Below, piece by piece: positions 8,701 through 15,144 of a DNA stretch of 32,850 nt. Source of the stretch: Pygmaiobacter massiliensis (GTDB taxonomy: Bacteria > Bacillota > Clostridia > Oscillospirales > Ruminococcaceae); assembly GCA_022778585.1 (NCBI GenBank), contig JALFTI010000022.1, positions 1-32,850 of the forward strand, read 5' to 3'. The notes beneath the pieces are model-generated. The model made no database searches and was not told the DNA's origin. It worked only from the letters and a program-made list of their open reading frames with translations. The translations under genes were made by a program, and so were the position numbers. Each line of letters begins with the position of its first letter. Positions within the stretch are counted from its first letter, which is position 1.

Positions 8701-9135
8701 GCCTATCTGCCCGAGCGGTATATCCCCGACCAGCCCAGCCGAATTGAAGCCTATAAGCGAATTGCAGCCATTCAGACCCAGGAAGATGCCGACGATGTGC
8801 TGGAGGAGCTGGATGACCGGTATGGCGAACCGCCCAAAAGCGCCCGCGCGCTGGTGGAGGTCAGCCTGGCCCGGGTACAGGCGGCAAACCTGGGGGTATA
8901 TGAAATCTGCCAGCGGGCAGACCAGGTGGTTTTGTACTCCGACGCAATCTCCAGTACCACTTCGGTTCCGCTGGTGCGGGCACTTGCAGGAAGAGCCTCT
9001 TTCCACCCGGGCAAAAAGCCCTACCTGACCGCAGCCATTAAAACCGGCGAAGAGCCGCTTTTTGTGTTGCGGCTGGTATTGGACAAAATGGCCTGGCTGC
9101 GCGACGCGCTGGCCGAAGCCGAAAAAAAGCTGTAA
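5662..9135 (+). CDS. mfd: transcription-repair coupling factor
   Basis: DNA translocase that dislodges RNA polymerase stalled at lesions and recruits UvrA. The 1157-residue product is full length. Its N-terminal third has the degenerate UvrB-like module (residues about 1-350). The CarD-like RNA-polymerase-interacting domain follows near 487 (GDYVVHQNHGIGMYLGIERL). The helicase motor comes next: Walker A GDVGVGKTE near 635, DEEQRFG near 737, LSATPIPRTLNM, a motif VI-type RGRVGRSGRKAYAYF, and a TRG-like segment (FGSGFRIAMRDLQIRGAGSLLG). A C-terminal domain closes the protein. The ATG at 5662 is preceded by AAGGAG at 5-nt spacing; the open frame before it lacks a site. It follows pth as in many Firmicutes. 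Confidence 0.98.
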   Translation: MLQESVQRTAEYQKLRAALSLPRPAALFGLPPVGRAQLLAALLADTGLPGVVICADEASATRFASDAAFFGAASRVLPTRDLSLRRALGESREYEYRRLSVLGDIVGGRCSLVCCSAEAALQLTMPRFELLQNTLTLKEGDSIRQEKLVERLLAAGYHRRDRVEGAGQFAVRGGIVDLFAPDMQRPARIEFWGDVIDTMSGFDLLSQRREVQLKKIHISPAREVLFADPQKALALIEDAISSQKGQKKKALEEATAEDRAVLAGGAVPESMDKYLPLRYPQAATVLDYFEKPVLFFEDVGAVKEACRTFGLRFSEEIKSLLEQKVLAPALVEFYRDYPWLQQQTSRLPTILSENFLRSIPDFELGELVNMPAHALPAWGGEVKTLVQDLSGYTQRGYFCAVLTGTPRAAAALARDLSAAGLTSAAVKGSPMPSPGTVAVLPGHLSAGCDWPGAKFVVITSRRQQTEQGTKVRKKPKGLSSLEDIKPGDYVVHQNHGIGMYLGIERLDLQGVVKDYIKIQYAGADVLYVAVTQLDVISRYTAPGDEEKVKLAKLGGTEWQKTKTRVKKATEEMAKELIELYAKRQKAPGFAFPEDGDWQRDFETRFAYDETDDQLKSSAEIKHDMERPVPMDRLLCGDVGVGKTEVALRAAFKAIMGGKQVAVLVPTTILAWQHYNTILQRMEAFPVKAAMLSRFCTPKQTKDAVRGLAAGTVDIVVGTHRLLQKDVKFKQLGLVIIDEEQRFGVKHKEKLKQAFTGVDVLTLSATPIPRTLNMAMSGIRDMSTIEQPPFERQPVETYVLEYDPGVVGQAIGRELGRGGQVYYLHNRVETIEECAARVAKLAPGARIATAHGKMTEEQLSDVWQKLMDGEVDILVCTTIIETGVDVRNCNTLIIEDADRMGLAQLYQIRGRVGRSGRKAYAYFTFRPAKVLSDVAVKRLSAIREFTAFGSGFRIAMRDLQIRGAGSLLGHSQHGHMEAVGYELYVKLLNQAVAAQRGEAPPVDKADCLIDVRMDAYLPERYIPDQPSRIEAYKRIAAIQTQEDADDVLEELDDRYGEPPKSARALVEVSLARVQAANLGVYEICQRADQVVLYSDAISSTTSVPLVRALAGRASFHPGKKPYLTAAIKTGEEPLFVLRLVLDKMAWLRDALAEAEKKL

Positions 9136-9221
9136 GCAGAGATGCACTTTTGTTAGAATAAGCCCATAAGGGGGAAACTTTGTATGGGTTTGCCCGGGAA
9201 AGGAAGAGATTATAAGACCAA

Positions 9222-10778
9222 ATGACATTTGAGGAATTAAAATTAATGCCCCAGCTGCTGGACGCAGTACAGCAGCTGGGGTATACCCAGCCCACCCCCA
9301 TCCAGCAGCAGGCAATTCGCCCGGTGCTGGAAAAGAAAGACCTTATTGGCTGTGCGCAGACCGGAACCGGAAAGACAGCTGCTTTTGCAATTCCCATTCT
9401 GCAAAACCTGGCCAAAAGTCCGGTAAAGGGCCACCGGCCTATCCGGGCGCTGGTGCTTACCCCAACCCGGGAGCTTGCCTTGCAGATTAAAGAGAGCTTT
9501 GATGATTATGGCCGCTTTTTGCCGGTGCGCAATACCGTTATATTCGGCGGGGTAGGCCAGGCGCCCCAGGTAGAGGCGCTTAGCCGCGGGGTGGATGTGC
9601 TGGTGGCAACCCCAGGGCGGCTGAATGACCTGTGCAGCCAGGGATATGTAAAACTGGAGCGGGTGGAATATTTTGTGCTGGATGAAGCAGACCGCATGCT
9701 GGATATGGGCTTTATTCAGGATGTGCGCAAGGTTTTGGCGCACCTGCCCCAAAAACGGCAGACCCTTTTGTTTTCCGCCACTATGCCTGACGAGATTGAC
9801 CGGCTGGCCAAACAGATTCTGCATAACCCGGTGCGGGTGGAGGTGACCCCGGTTTCCACCACGGTGGATGCGATTCGCCAGCGGCTATACCGGGTGGATA
9901 AGCCCAATAAGCGCCGCCTTCTGTTAAAGCTTTTGGACGATCACCCCGAGTACGATTCGGTGCTGGTGTTTACCCGCACCAAACACGGGGCCGACCGGGT
10001 GGCGAAGGAGCTGGGCCGTGCCGGCGTAGAGGCAATGGCCATTCATGGCAATAAAAGCCAAACTGCCCGCCAAAAAGCGCTGGGGCTTTTTAAGCAGGGA
10101 GAAATTCGGGTGCTGGTGGCTACCGATATTGCCGCGCGGGGAATTGATATTTCGGGCCTTTCCTGTGTGGTAAACTATGAACTGCCGGATGTGCCGGAAA
10201 CCTATGTACACCGCATTGGCCGTACCGGCCGGGCCGGGCGCACCGGCGAGGCGGTAAGCTTTTGCAATTTTGATGAGCAGGAAAACCTGCGGGATATTGA
10301 AAAACTGATCGGCAAAAAGCTGGAATTGGTGGAGGAAAATCCCTGGCCAATGGAAATTTTGCAGCCTTCCCCCAGGCAAACGCGTGGCCAGCGCGCCAGT
10401 ATGGAGCGCCGGCAGGAAACCCTGCCGGGCGAAAAAGCACAAAAAGCGGAGCCGTTGCCCGCCCTAAAACAGGAAAAACGGCCGGCTGGTGCCAAAAAGC
10501 CCAAAGCAGACAATAAGGCAAAAAAAGAGTTGTGTGCAGAGAAAAAACCGTCGGTTAGCCGCAGCCAGGCACAGCAAGAACGAAAAAAGGAACGCTTTGC
10601 AGGCACCGCCGGCACAAAGAAAAAAACAAAAACGCAGCGTTCTGCCAGCACTCGCACACACAGCCTTGCGCAAAAGCCGCCCGAAATTGCGGCGGTGCAC
10701 CAGGGGTATTCGGCTGCTTACTGGATGGAAAGCCTACCCGGCGAGCGGCGAAACCAGAAAAAAACAAAAAAACGCTGA
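9222..10778 (+). CDS. DEAD-box ATP-dependent RNA helicase with long basic tail
   Basis: Unwinds or remodels RNA, probably in ribosome assembly or RNA decay. All motifs are present: a Q-motif (PTPIQ at 24), AQTGTGKT at 45, PTRELALQI at 81, VATPGRL at 128, DEAD at 154, FSATMP at 184, a [12 protein letters not shown] segment, [14 protein letters not shown] and [14 protein letters not shown]. The RecA-like core ends near residue 370. It is followed by about 150 residues of low-complexity K/Q/A/E/R sequence, probably a disordered RNA-binding tail, ending with a short [13 protein letters not shown] patch and a basic terminus. The core resembles RhlE-type helicases, but the subfamily is uncertain. 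AGGAAGAG lies 13 nt upstream of the start, which is rather far, so initiation may be modest. It stands 86 nt after mfd in the same direction. Confidence 0.93.
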   Translation: MTFEELKLMPQLLDAVQQLGYTQPTPIQQQAIRPVLEKKDLIGCAQTGTGKTAAFAIPILQNLAKSPVKGHRPIRALVLTPTRELALQIKESFDDYGRFLPVRNTVIFGGVGQAPQVEALSRGVDVLVATPGRLNDLCSQGYVKLERVEYFVLDEADRMLDMGFIQDVRKVLAHLPQKRQTLLFSATMPDEIDRLAKQILHNPVRVEVTPVSTTVDAIRQRLYRVDKPNKRRLLLKLLDDHPEYDSVLVFTRTKHGADRVAKELGRAGVEAMAIHGNKSQTARQKALGLFKQGEIRVLVATDIAARGIDISGLSCVVNYELPDVPETYVHRIGRTGRAGRTGEAVSFCNFDEQENLRDIEKLIGKKLELVEENPWPMEILQPSPRQTRGQRASMERRQETLPGEKAQKAEPLPALKQEKRPAGAKKPKADNKAKKELCAEKKPSVSRSQAQQERKKERFAGTAGTKKKTKTQRSASTRTHSLAQKPPEIAAVHQGYSAAYWMESLPGERRNQKKTKKR

Positions 10779-10933
10779 AAAATGCGCGCTTTGGGTGCCG
10801 CCTGGTATTAAATGCCAGTTGTTTATGTATCCTTGCAGCGTTTTAAAGGGTTAAAAAACGAACCCCTTTGCCGGTACAGGGCAGACGGCCAAAACAAAAA
10901 ATATAAAGCCGTAATTTTGTCACAAAAGGGCGC
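10779..10933 (+). other. intergenic, no gene seen
   Basis: Contains a quasi-palindrome CTGGTATTAAATGCCAG (10802-10818) and an imperfect AAAGGG/CCCTTT hairpin near 10845-10869. Either could end helicase transcription, but no clear U-tract is present. No ORF with a ribosome site is visible. Confidence 0.4.
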
Positions 10934-10961
10934 TTGACAAGATGGGAAAATGTGCGATAAT
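10934..10961 (+). promoter_or_regulatory. promoter of the riboswitch-mntP unit
   Basis: Consensus TTGACA (10934-10939), a 16-nt spacer and GATAAT (10956-10961). Transcription would begin near 10968, about a dozen nt before the aptamer P1 helix. Confidence 0.8.
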
Positions 10962-10978
10962 AAAAAGCACAGTTTATC

Positions 10979-11063
10979 TGCATAAGGGAGTAGTTCGCGC
11001 GTTTGCGTGACAAGTCAACATTCTGGCAGCTGCCTGGCTTGGATTAAAGAACGAGACTTATGT
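10979..11063 (+). ncRNA. yybP-ykoY manganese riboswitch
   Basis: The conserved core of the yybP-ykoY class is visible: a GGGAGTAG block at 10986-10993, the GGCAGCTGCCTGGCTT segment at 11025-11040, and ACGAGACTT at 11051-11059. P1 is TGCATAAG (10979-10986) with CTTATGTA (11057-11064), containing one G-U pair. The 3' strand of P1 is the same stretch that opens the following terminator stem. Formation of the Mn2+-bound aptamer should therefore block termination, the ON logic known for this class. It sits directly upstream of mntP, its commonest partner. Confidence 0.93.
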
Positions 11064-11097
11064 ATAGCCTTGATGGGTTATACATAAGTCTTTTTTT
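11054..11097 (+). terminator. riboswitch expression-platform terminator
   Basis: A perfect 13-bp stem, AGACTTATGTATA (11054-11066) with TATACATAAGTCT (11079-11091), is followed by a seven-T run. Its 5' arm overlaps the 3' strand of aptamer P1, so the two structures exclude each other. Confidence 0.92.
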
Positions 11098-11174
11098 ATG
11101 CAAGGAAAATGGAAAACCGGCTTTTGTGGCAAAGCGCCGGCAAACAGTTTGGGCAGCCAGGACATGAAAAAGAA

Positions 11175-11732
11175 ATGGGGTTGAGAAGTTTGCATTTTAT
11201 TGATATGGTTTTTATTGGGGTGGGGCTTTCCATGGACGCCGCAGCGGTTACCATTGCAAACCGGCTGGGTCGGCCGGGCGTGGGAAAAGGGCAACTGGTG
11301 CAGATGGCACTTGCCTTTGGCCTGTTTCAGGGTATTATGCCGGTATTGGGTTATTTTGCAGGCAGCCTGTTTGCCGAACTGATCAGCCGATATTCCGGCA
11401 TTGTTACTTTCCTTATTTTGGGGGCCATCGGCGGCTCTATGATCAAGGAAGGCCTGTCGGCGGAGGAGGAAAACGATTCGCGCCGGTTAAACCTTTCTTT
11501 GCTTTTGGTGCAGGCTGTTGCAACCAGTATTGATGCATTTGCAGTAGGGGTAAGCTTTTGCGCCGAGGCAGCGCCCATTGGTTTTGCAGCGCCGGTTATT
11601 GCCGCTACCACCTTTGGGTGCAGCCTGCTGGCGGGTGCCCTGGCAGCCAAAGCAGGGCCTGTTTTGGGCAGCCGGGCGCAGCTTTTGGGGGGCGCCATTC
11701 TGGTGGCCATTGGGCTGAAAGCACTGCTTTAA
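11175..11732 (+). CDS. mntP: putative manganese efflux pump MntP
   Basis: Exports Mn2+ across the cytoplasmic membrane to prevent toxicity. With the start at 11175 the product has 185 residues, the usual MntP length, and about six hydrophobic segments. The two signature repeats, GLSMDAAAV (Asp21) and TSIDAFAVG (Asp120), correspond to the essential intramembrane aspartates. A charged loop (residues about 91-104) separates the two halves. No start has a strong ribosome site: ATG 11175 is favoured by length, while the ATG at 11109 would add 22 residues that do not resemble the family, and a TTG just downstream is possible. The upstream Mn riboswitch independently supports the function. Confidence 0.93.
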   Translation: MGLRSLHFIDMVFIGVGLSMDAAAVTIANRLGRPGVGKGQLVQMALAFGLFQGIMPVLGYFAGSLFAELISRYSGIVTFLILGAIGGSMIKEGLSAEEENDSRRLNLSLLLVQAVATSIDAFAVGVSFCAEAAPIGFAAPVIAATTFGCSLLAGALAAKAGPVLGSRAQLLGGAILVAIGLKALL

Positions 11733-11768
11733 TGTGGCGCATAGTTTGGCAAAAAGCAGGGGAAACTA

Positions 11769-11797
11769 TTGTAAAAAAGCGGCCGGCATATTATAAT
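11769..11797 (+). promoter_or_regulatory. promoter for the small acidic membrane protein
   Basis: TTGTAA (11769-11774), a 17-nt spacer and a perfect TATAAT (11792-11797). The start point would be near 11804. Confidence 0.6.
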
Positions 11798-12004
11798 AGC
11801 AAGTAGAAAAAAGTGGCGGGGCCGCCCGCTGCAAAAAAGGCGGTGGACCAGATGAAAACCCAGCGCGGCCTGGTGCAGGCACTAACCCCTCTGACCAATA
11901 CCGTCGGGAAACTGCCGGTGTATATCGGCGGGCTGGTGGCGGCCGGCAAAGCCTTTGCGGTGAGCCTGGCAGACCAGGACAAACAGAAAAAAGGAGAGAT
12001 TACC

Positions 12005-12217
12005 ATGAAAAAATCCACTCTGATCAGTCTGATCGTATTTCTTTCCGCCGTGGCGGGCGCACTGGGCGCTGCCTACCTGTATTTGATGAAGCGGGAAAAG
12101 GAACTGGATGAATATGAGCAGATGCTCTTCAGCGAAGAGTATGAGGACGATTCCAGCGAGGCCCCCGAAGAGGAGAGCGACGAAGAGAGCGCTTGTGACG
12201 AGGCTGACGCCGAATAA
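12005..12217 (+). CDS. small single-pass membrane protein with acidic tail
   Basis: Seventy residues: a short basic start (MKKSTL), one hydrophobic segment (about residues 5-26), a charged stretch (MKREKELDEYEQMLF) and a strongly acidic tail of Glu, Asp and Ser. I do not recognise a family or function. The ATG at 12005 follows AAGGAGAG at 6-nt spacing. However, the same frame is open back to 11813 with codon use typical of a real gene, and an ATG at 11852 (weak AAGGCGG site) would give a 121-residue version. Both forms would be served by the promoter at 11769 and end at the strong terminator at 12226. Confidence 0.7.
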   Translation: MKKSTLISLIVFLSAVAGALGAAYLYLMKREKELDEYEQMLFSEEYEDDSSEAPEEESDEESACDEADAE

Positions 12218-12225
12218 TGGGCTGT

Positions 12226-12258
12226 AAAAGGCGCCCCGTTTTTGCGGGGCGCCTTTTT
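12226..12258 (+). terminator. intrinsic terminator
   Basis: AAAAGGCGCCCCG (12226-12238) pairs perfectly with CGGGGCGCCTTTT (12245-12257) around a 6-nt loop and ends in a five-T run. Confidence 0.92.
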
Positions 12259-12320
12259 GGTATATTGGTAACAAGCGGCAGATAAAATTTTTTAGCCTGC
12301 CGCAGAAGGAACAAGCGCTT

Positions 12321-12833
12321 ATGAAACAGAAACCACAACAGGTAGTCCATCCTTTGCAGCCCATTTTTGATGAAAACAGCCGGGTGTTAATTTTGGGCAC
12401 CATGCCGTCGCCGGTATCCCGCCAGCAGGCTTTTTATTATGGTCACCCGCAAAATCGGTTTTGGCGGGTGCTTTGCCAAATTTTGGACGAGCCGCTTCCT
12501 TCTGACCCCTCGGGCAAGCAGGCGCTTTTACTGCACCGACATATCGCCTTGTGGGATGTGTTGGCAAGCTGTACCATACAGGGCGCGCAGGATGCTACCA
12601 TTCGCCAGCCGGTGGTGAATGATTTTCATCTGCTGTTTGCAAAAGCGCCAATCCAAAAGGTGTTTACCACCGGGCAGAAGGCAAAGGCGCTGTTTGTGCG
12701 GTATTGTTCCAGCTACGGGTTTGAACCGGTGGCCCTGCCAAGCCCAAGCCCGGCAAATTGTGCGGTGTCGTTCGAAGCGCTGTGTGAAAGCTGGCGGCAG
12801 ATATTGCCCTGGCTTGAGGAGGAGAGGCTATGA
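12321..12833 (+). CDS. DNA-deoxyinosine (hypoxanthine) glycosylase, UDG superfamily
   Basis: A uracil-DNA-glycosylase-fold protein of 170 residues that resembles the family-6 hypoxanthine-DNA glycosylases, which remove deaminated adenine from DNA. Motif 1 is LGTMPSPVS at 25. The HPQNRFW segment at 42-48 carries the Asn typical of the family, and the second motif is LPSPSPAN at 139. The ATG at 12321 is preceded by AGAAGGA at 10-nt spacing. Its stop overlaps the start of the next gene by 4 nt (ATGA), so the two are translationally coupled repair genes. Uracil or other deaminated bases remain possible substrates. Confidence 0.87.
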   Translation: MKQKPQQVVHPLQPIFDENSRVLILGTMPSPVSRQQAFYYGHPQNRFWRVLCQILDEPLPSDPSGKQALLLHRHIALWDVLASCTIQGAQDATIRQPVVNDFHLLFAKAPIQKVFTTGQKAKALFVRYCSSYGFEPVALPSPSPANCAVSFEALCESWRQILPWLEEERL

Positions 12834-13132
12834 CCGACTTTGCCTGCAGTGTGCTGGCTGTTGCCCGAAAAATTCCGCCCGGACGCTTGGTGAGTTATGG
12901 GCGTTTGGCCGCGCTGGCCGGTTGGCCTGGCCGTGCACGGGGCGTGGGGTTTGTTATGCGCAGCCAGACGGATACCACCGTACCCTGCCACCGGGTGGTT
13001 TTTGCCGACGGGCGCCTTGCGCCGGAAGGGACCTTTCAAAACCAGGGCGGCCAGCGCGCACTTTTGGAAAAGGAGGGCATCGGCTTTTTGGCCGACGGCC
13101 GGGCGGATATAAAAAAGCATTTGTGGCCGTAA
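12830..13132 (+). CDS. single-domain MGMT-family DNA repair protein
   Basis: One hundred residues covering only the C-terminal DNA-binding/alkyl-acceptor domain of O6-alkylguanine-DNA alkyltransferases. It shows the HTH region (VSYGRLAALAGWP), a hinge-like VGFVMRSQ where the usual Asn is replaced by Gln, and VPCHRVV with Cys53, the alkyl-acceptor position. Alkyltransferase-like proteins usually have Trp at this site; keeping Cys suggests possible direct alkyl transfer despite the missing N-terminal domain. GAGGAGGAGAGG gives a strong ribosome site inside the previous gene, and the start overlaps that gene by 4 nt. Direct reversal or damage recognition next to a base-excision glycosylase makes functional sense. 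Confidence 0.88.
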   Translation: MTDFACSVLAVARKIPPGRLVSYGRLAALAGWPGRARGVGFVMRSQTDTTVPCHRVVFADGRLAPEGTFQNQGGQRALLEKEGIGFLADGRADIKKHLWP

Positions 13133-13239
13133 GAAAAGCCCTTTTGCACAGGTGTGCAATAAGGCGAATAGACCGGCTTTGACCTTGCAGGCAGTGAAGA
13201 AAAAGCAAAAAGATGAATGCGGGAAAACCCGTTTGTAAA

Positions 13240-13273
13240 AAAAGGCGCGCAGATGGAAAGCTGCGCGCCTTTT
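13240..13273. terminator. bidirectional terminator between convergent genes
   Basis: AAAAGGCGCGCAG (13240-13252) pairs perfectly with CTGCGCGCCTTTT (13261-13273). The longer T-run is on the minus strand (from the A-run at 13237-13243), so it serves mainly the YitT gene and can also stop the MGMT transcript. Confidence 0.9.
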
Positions 13274-13289
13274 GGTTTATAGGGCAGTG

Positions 13290-14204
13290 TTAGTGTGCGG
13301 GGTGTTTTAAATGCAGCTCCAAAGCGTCTTTTGGGGTATCATCTTCCACGCCTTTAAAGCCGCGGCCCAGCACCTCGCTGGCAGAAGCCACCACCACAAA
13401 TGCATTGGGGTCTTGCTGAGCCACAATTTTTTTCAAAATCCAGGTTTCTTTAGGGCGCAGTACCGTAATAAGAATATTGCGTTCATTACCCGCGTACATA
13501 CCGGTTCCCCGCTGTAAGGTTACACTGCGGTCCAGCTGACTGTGAATGGCCTGGAACAACCCTTCCGGGTCGTGGTCGGTGATTATGTAACACATGCTGG
13601 CCTGGTCAAACCCCTGCAAAATGCGGTCGTTCACGATGCTGCACACATAAATGGTAATAAGGGCATAAAGCCCCGCTTCAATATCCCGGAACATAATCAT
13701 GGCGAAGAGCACTACGCTGCCATCCACCAAAATAAAAACTTTTCCCAGCGAAAAGGCGGGAAATCGGGTCTTTAATAGCCTTGCCACCAGGTCAGTACTG
13801 CCAGAAGAAGATTCCGACTTTAAAATAAACACCGCCCCGAAACCGTATAAAAGCCCGCCGAAAACAGCAGCTACCAGCCTGTTGTAGGTAACAGTGGGCA
13901 GGAAGGAAAAGGTTTCCAGCAAAATGGAAAAAATGGCAGATCCCAGCAGAGTGCGCAGCGCGTAGCCCTGCCCTTTTGCAAAAAAGGCCAGCAAAAGGAA
14001 GGGAAGGTTTAAAAGAAAGGTAAAAAGCCCCAGCGATATGGGCAAAAAACTAGTAACAACAATGCCAATGCCGGAAAATCCACCCGCAGCTATGTTATTG
14101 CCGGATAAAAAAAGCTCAAGTGCCAGGGTGTAAAAAAATTCCCCCACCACAAAGTAGCACATTTTTTTTGCTTCCAGTTCAAGCTGCAGCTTGGTGTTTG
14201 CCAT
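13290..14204 (-). CDS. YitT family membrane protein (DUF161/DUF2179)
   Basis: A 304-residue integral membrane protein. The N-terminal 200 residues contain about five or six hydrophobic segments, with family-typical GNNIAAGGFSGIGIVV near 35 and the segment SSSGSTDLVARLLK near 132. The C-terminal 90 residues form a soluble DUF2179-type domain (YIITDHDPEGLFQAI, then RGTGMYAGNERNILITV). The biochemical function of the family is not established. GAGGAA precedes the ATG at 14204. A promoter candidate, TTGCAC-18-TATGCT, lies just upstream, and the gene stands alone. Confidence 0.92.
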   Translation of the reverse strand: MANTKLQLELEAKKMCYFVVGEFFYTLALELFLSGNNIAAGGFSGIGIVVTSFLPISLGLFTFLLNLPFLLLAFFAKGQGYALRTLLGSAIFSILLETFSFLPTVTYNRLVAAVFGGLLYGFGAVFILKSESSSGSTDLVARLLKTRFPAFSLGKVFILVDGSVVLFAMIMFRDIEAGLYALITIYVCSIVNDRILQGFDQASMCYIITDHDPEGLFQAIHSQLDRSVTLQRGTGMYAGNERNILITVLRPKETWILKKIVAQQDPNAFVVVASASEVLGRGFKGVEDDTPKDALELHLKHPAH

Positions 14205-14248
14205 ATAGTTCCTCGCTTTCTGTAGTGGAGGGTGTTTTGCCTGTTACC

Positions 14249-14278
14249 AGCATAGCATACCATGTTGGGGGTGTGCAA
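14249..14278 (-). promoter_or_regulatory. candidate promoter of the yitT-like gene
   Basis: On the minus strand: TTGCAC (14273-14278), an 18-nt spacer and TATGCT (14249-14254). The match is moderate. Confidence 0.4.
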
Positions 14279-14361
14279 CACAGCGGGCGGCTGTGGGAAA
14301 AGTTTTGGTTAAAACCGTGGCTTCAAAAGAATGAAAAAACAAAGAGACCGGGCATTTTTCC

Positions 14362-14391
14362 TTGACGATACCATTGCGTGGGCCATATAAT
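14362..14391 (+). promoter_or_regulatory. promoter of the Rrf2-family gene
   Basis: TTGACG (14362-14367), an 18-nt spacer and a perfect TATAAT (14386-14391), about 70 nt upstream of the start codon. Confidence 0.65.
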
Positions 14392-14459
14392 AGGGGAACA
14401 AGGAATCCGCATGATGAAAGACCACCCCAGCATGGCTGGCCAAGCGAAAGGAATCGAAC

Positions 14460-15047
14460 ATGATCTCGACAAAAGGGCGCTATGCGCTGCGCACCATGGT
14501 GGATATTGCCCAGCAGAAGGACGAGGGCTTTGTCTCTTTGCGGGATATTGCGCAGCGGCAGGGTATTTCCATGAAATATCTGGAACAGATTGTAGGACAA
14601 TTGACCCGGGCTGGGCTTGTAAAAAGCAGCCGGGGTGCGCAGGGGGGATACCGCTTGGCCCGCAGCCCGCAGGAGTATACGGCGGGGGATATTCTGCGGG
14701 TAACCGAAGGAGAACTGGCGCCTGTGGCTTGCCTTGCTGCAGGGGCCAGAACCTGCGAGCGCGGAGAAGCCTGTGCCACTGTGGAATTTTGGCGCGGGCT
14801 GCAGCAGGTAATTGAAACCTATTTGGACGGGGTAACGCTGGCCCAGCTGGCCCAAAGCGGCCAAGAAGGCGAGCAGCCGCAGCCTTCCCCAAAAAAGCCG
14901 TTAGAAAAGAAAGGACGAAAAAAAGAAGCAAAAGGCAAAAAAGCGGACGCTTCTGCTACAAACGAGCAAAAAGGGCAGGAGGAAAGCGAGGAGGAAAAAC
15001 CGGTTCTCCGGCGTGCGGTAACCGATATTCCCATTGAACTTTTGTAA
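14460..15047 (+). CDS. Rrf2-family transcriptional regulator with extended charged tail
   Basis: The N-terminal winged helix matches Rrf2/IscR regulators (MISTKGRYALRTMVDIA, SMKYLEQIVGQLTRAGLV, then a GAQGGYRLAR wing). Three cysteines, Cys91, Cys99 and Cys105, sit almost exactly where IscR binds its [2Fe-2S] cluster, so redox, Fe-S or NO sensing is likely. Residues about 133-185 form a K/E/Q-rich, probably disordered extension not usual in the family, which normally ends near 135-150. AAGGA precedes the ATG by about 9 nt. No isc/suf genes are adjacent, so the targets are unknown; autoregulation at its own promoter is plausible. Confidence 0.9.
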   Translation: MISTKGRYALRTMVDIAQQKDEGFVSLRDIAQRQGISMKYLEQIVGQLTRAGLVKSSRGAQGGYRLARSPQEYTAGDILRVTEGELAPVACLAAGARTCERGEACATVEFWRGLQQVIETYLDGVTLAQLAQSGQEGEQPQPSPKKPLEKKGRKKEAKGKKADASATNEQKGQEESEEEKPVLRRAVTDIPIELL

Positions 15048-15062
15048 CAGGTAAAATAGTGT

Positions 15063-15090
15063 CGAAAAGGGGGCTTTGGCCCCCTTTTCG
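15063..15090 (+). terminator. terminator after the Rrf2 gene
   Basis: CGAAAAGGGGGC (15063-15074) pairs perfectly with GCCCCCTTTTCG (15079-15090) around TTTG. The T-run is short (four), so some read-through into the next gene is possible. Confidence 0.75.
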
Positions 15091-15144
15091 TCTGAAATGC
15101 TGCAAAAAAGCCGGGCCTGCCCGGTTCGGCAGAAAGGAGCTAAC

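Noticed and set aside
10802-10818. Quasi-palindrome after the DEAD-box helicase gene as a terminator
   Set aside because: Its loop would be very small and no U-tract follows; noted only as part of the intergenic description.
14378-14815. 145-codon ORF overlapping the Rrf2 gene with an AAGGA-like site before ATG 14411
   Set aside because: It shares nearly all its length with the well-supported Rrf2 gene in another frame, and the product is Gly/Cys/Ala-rich without known features.
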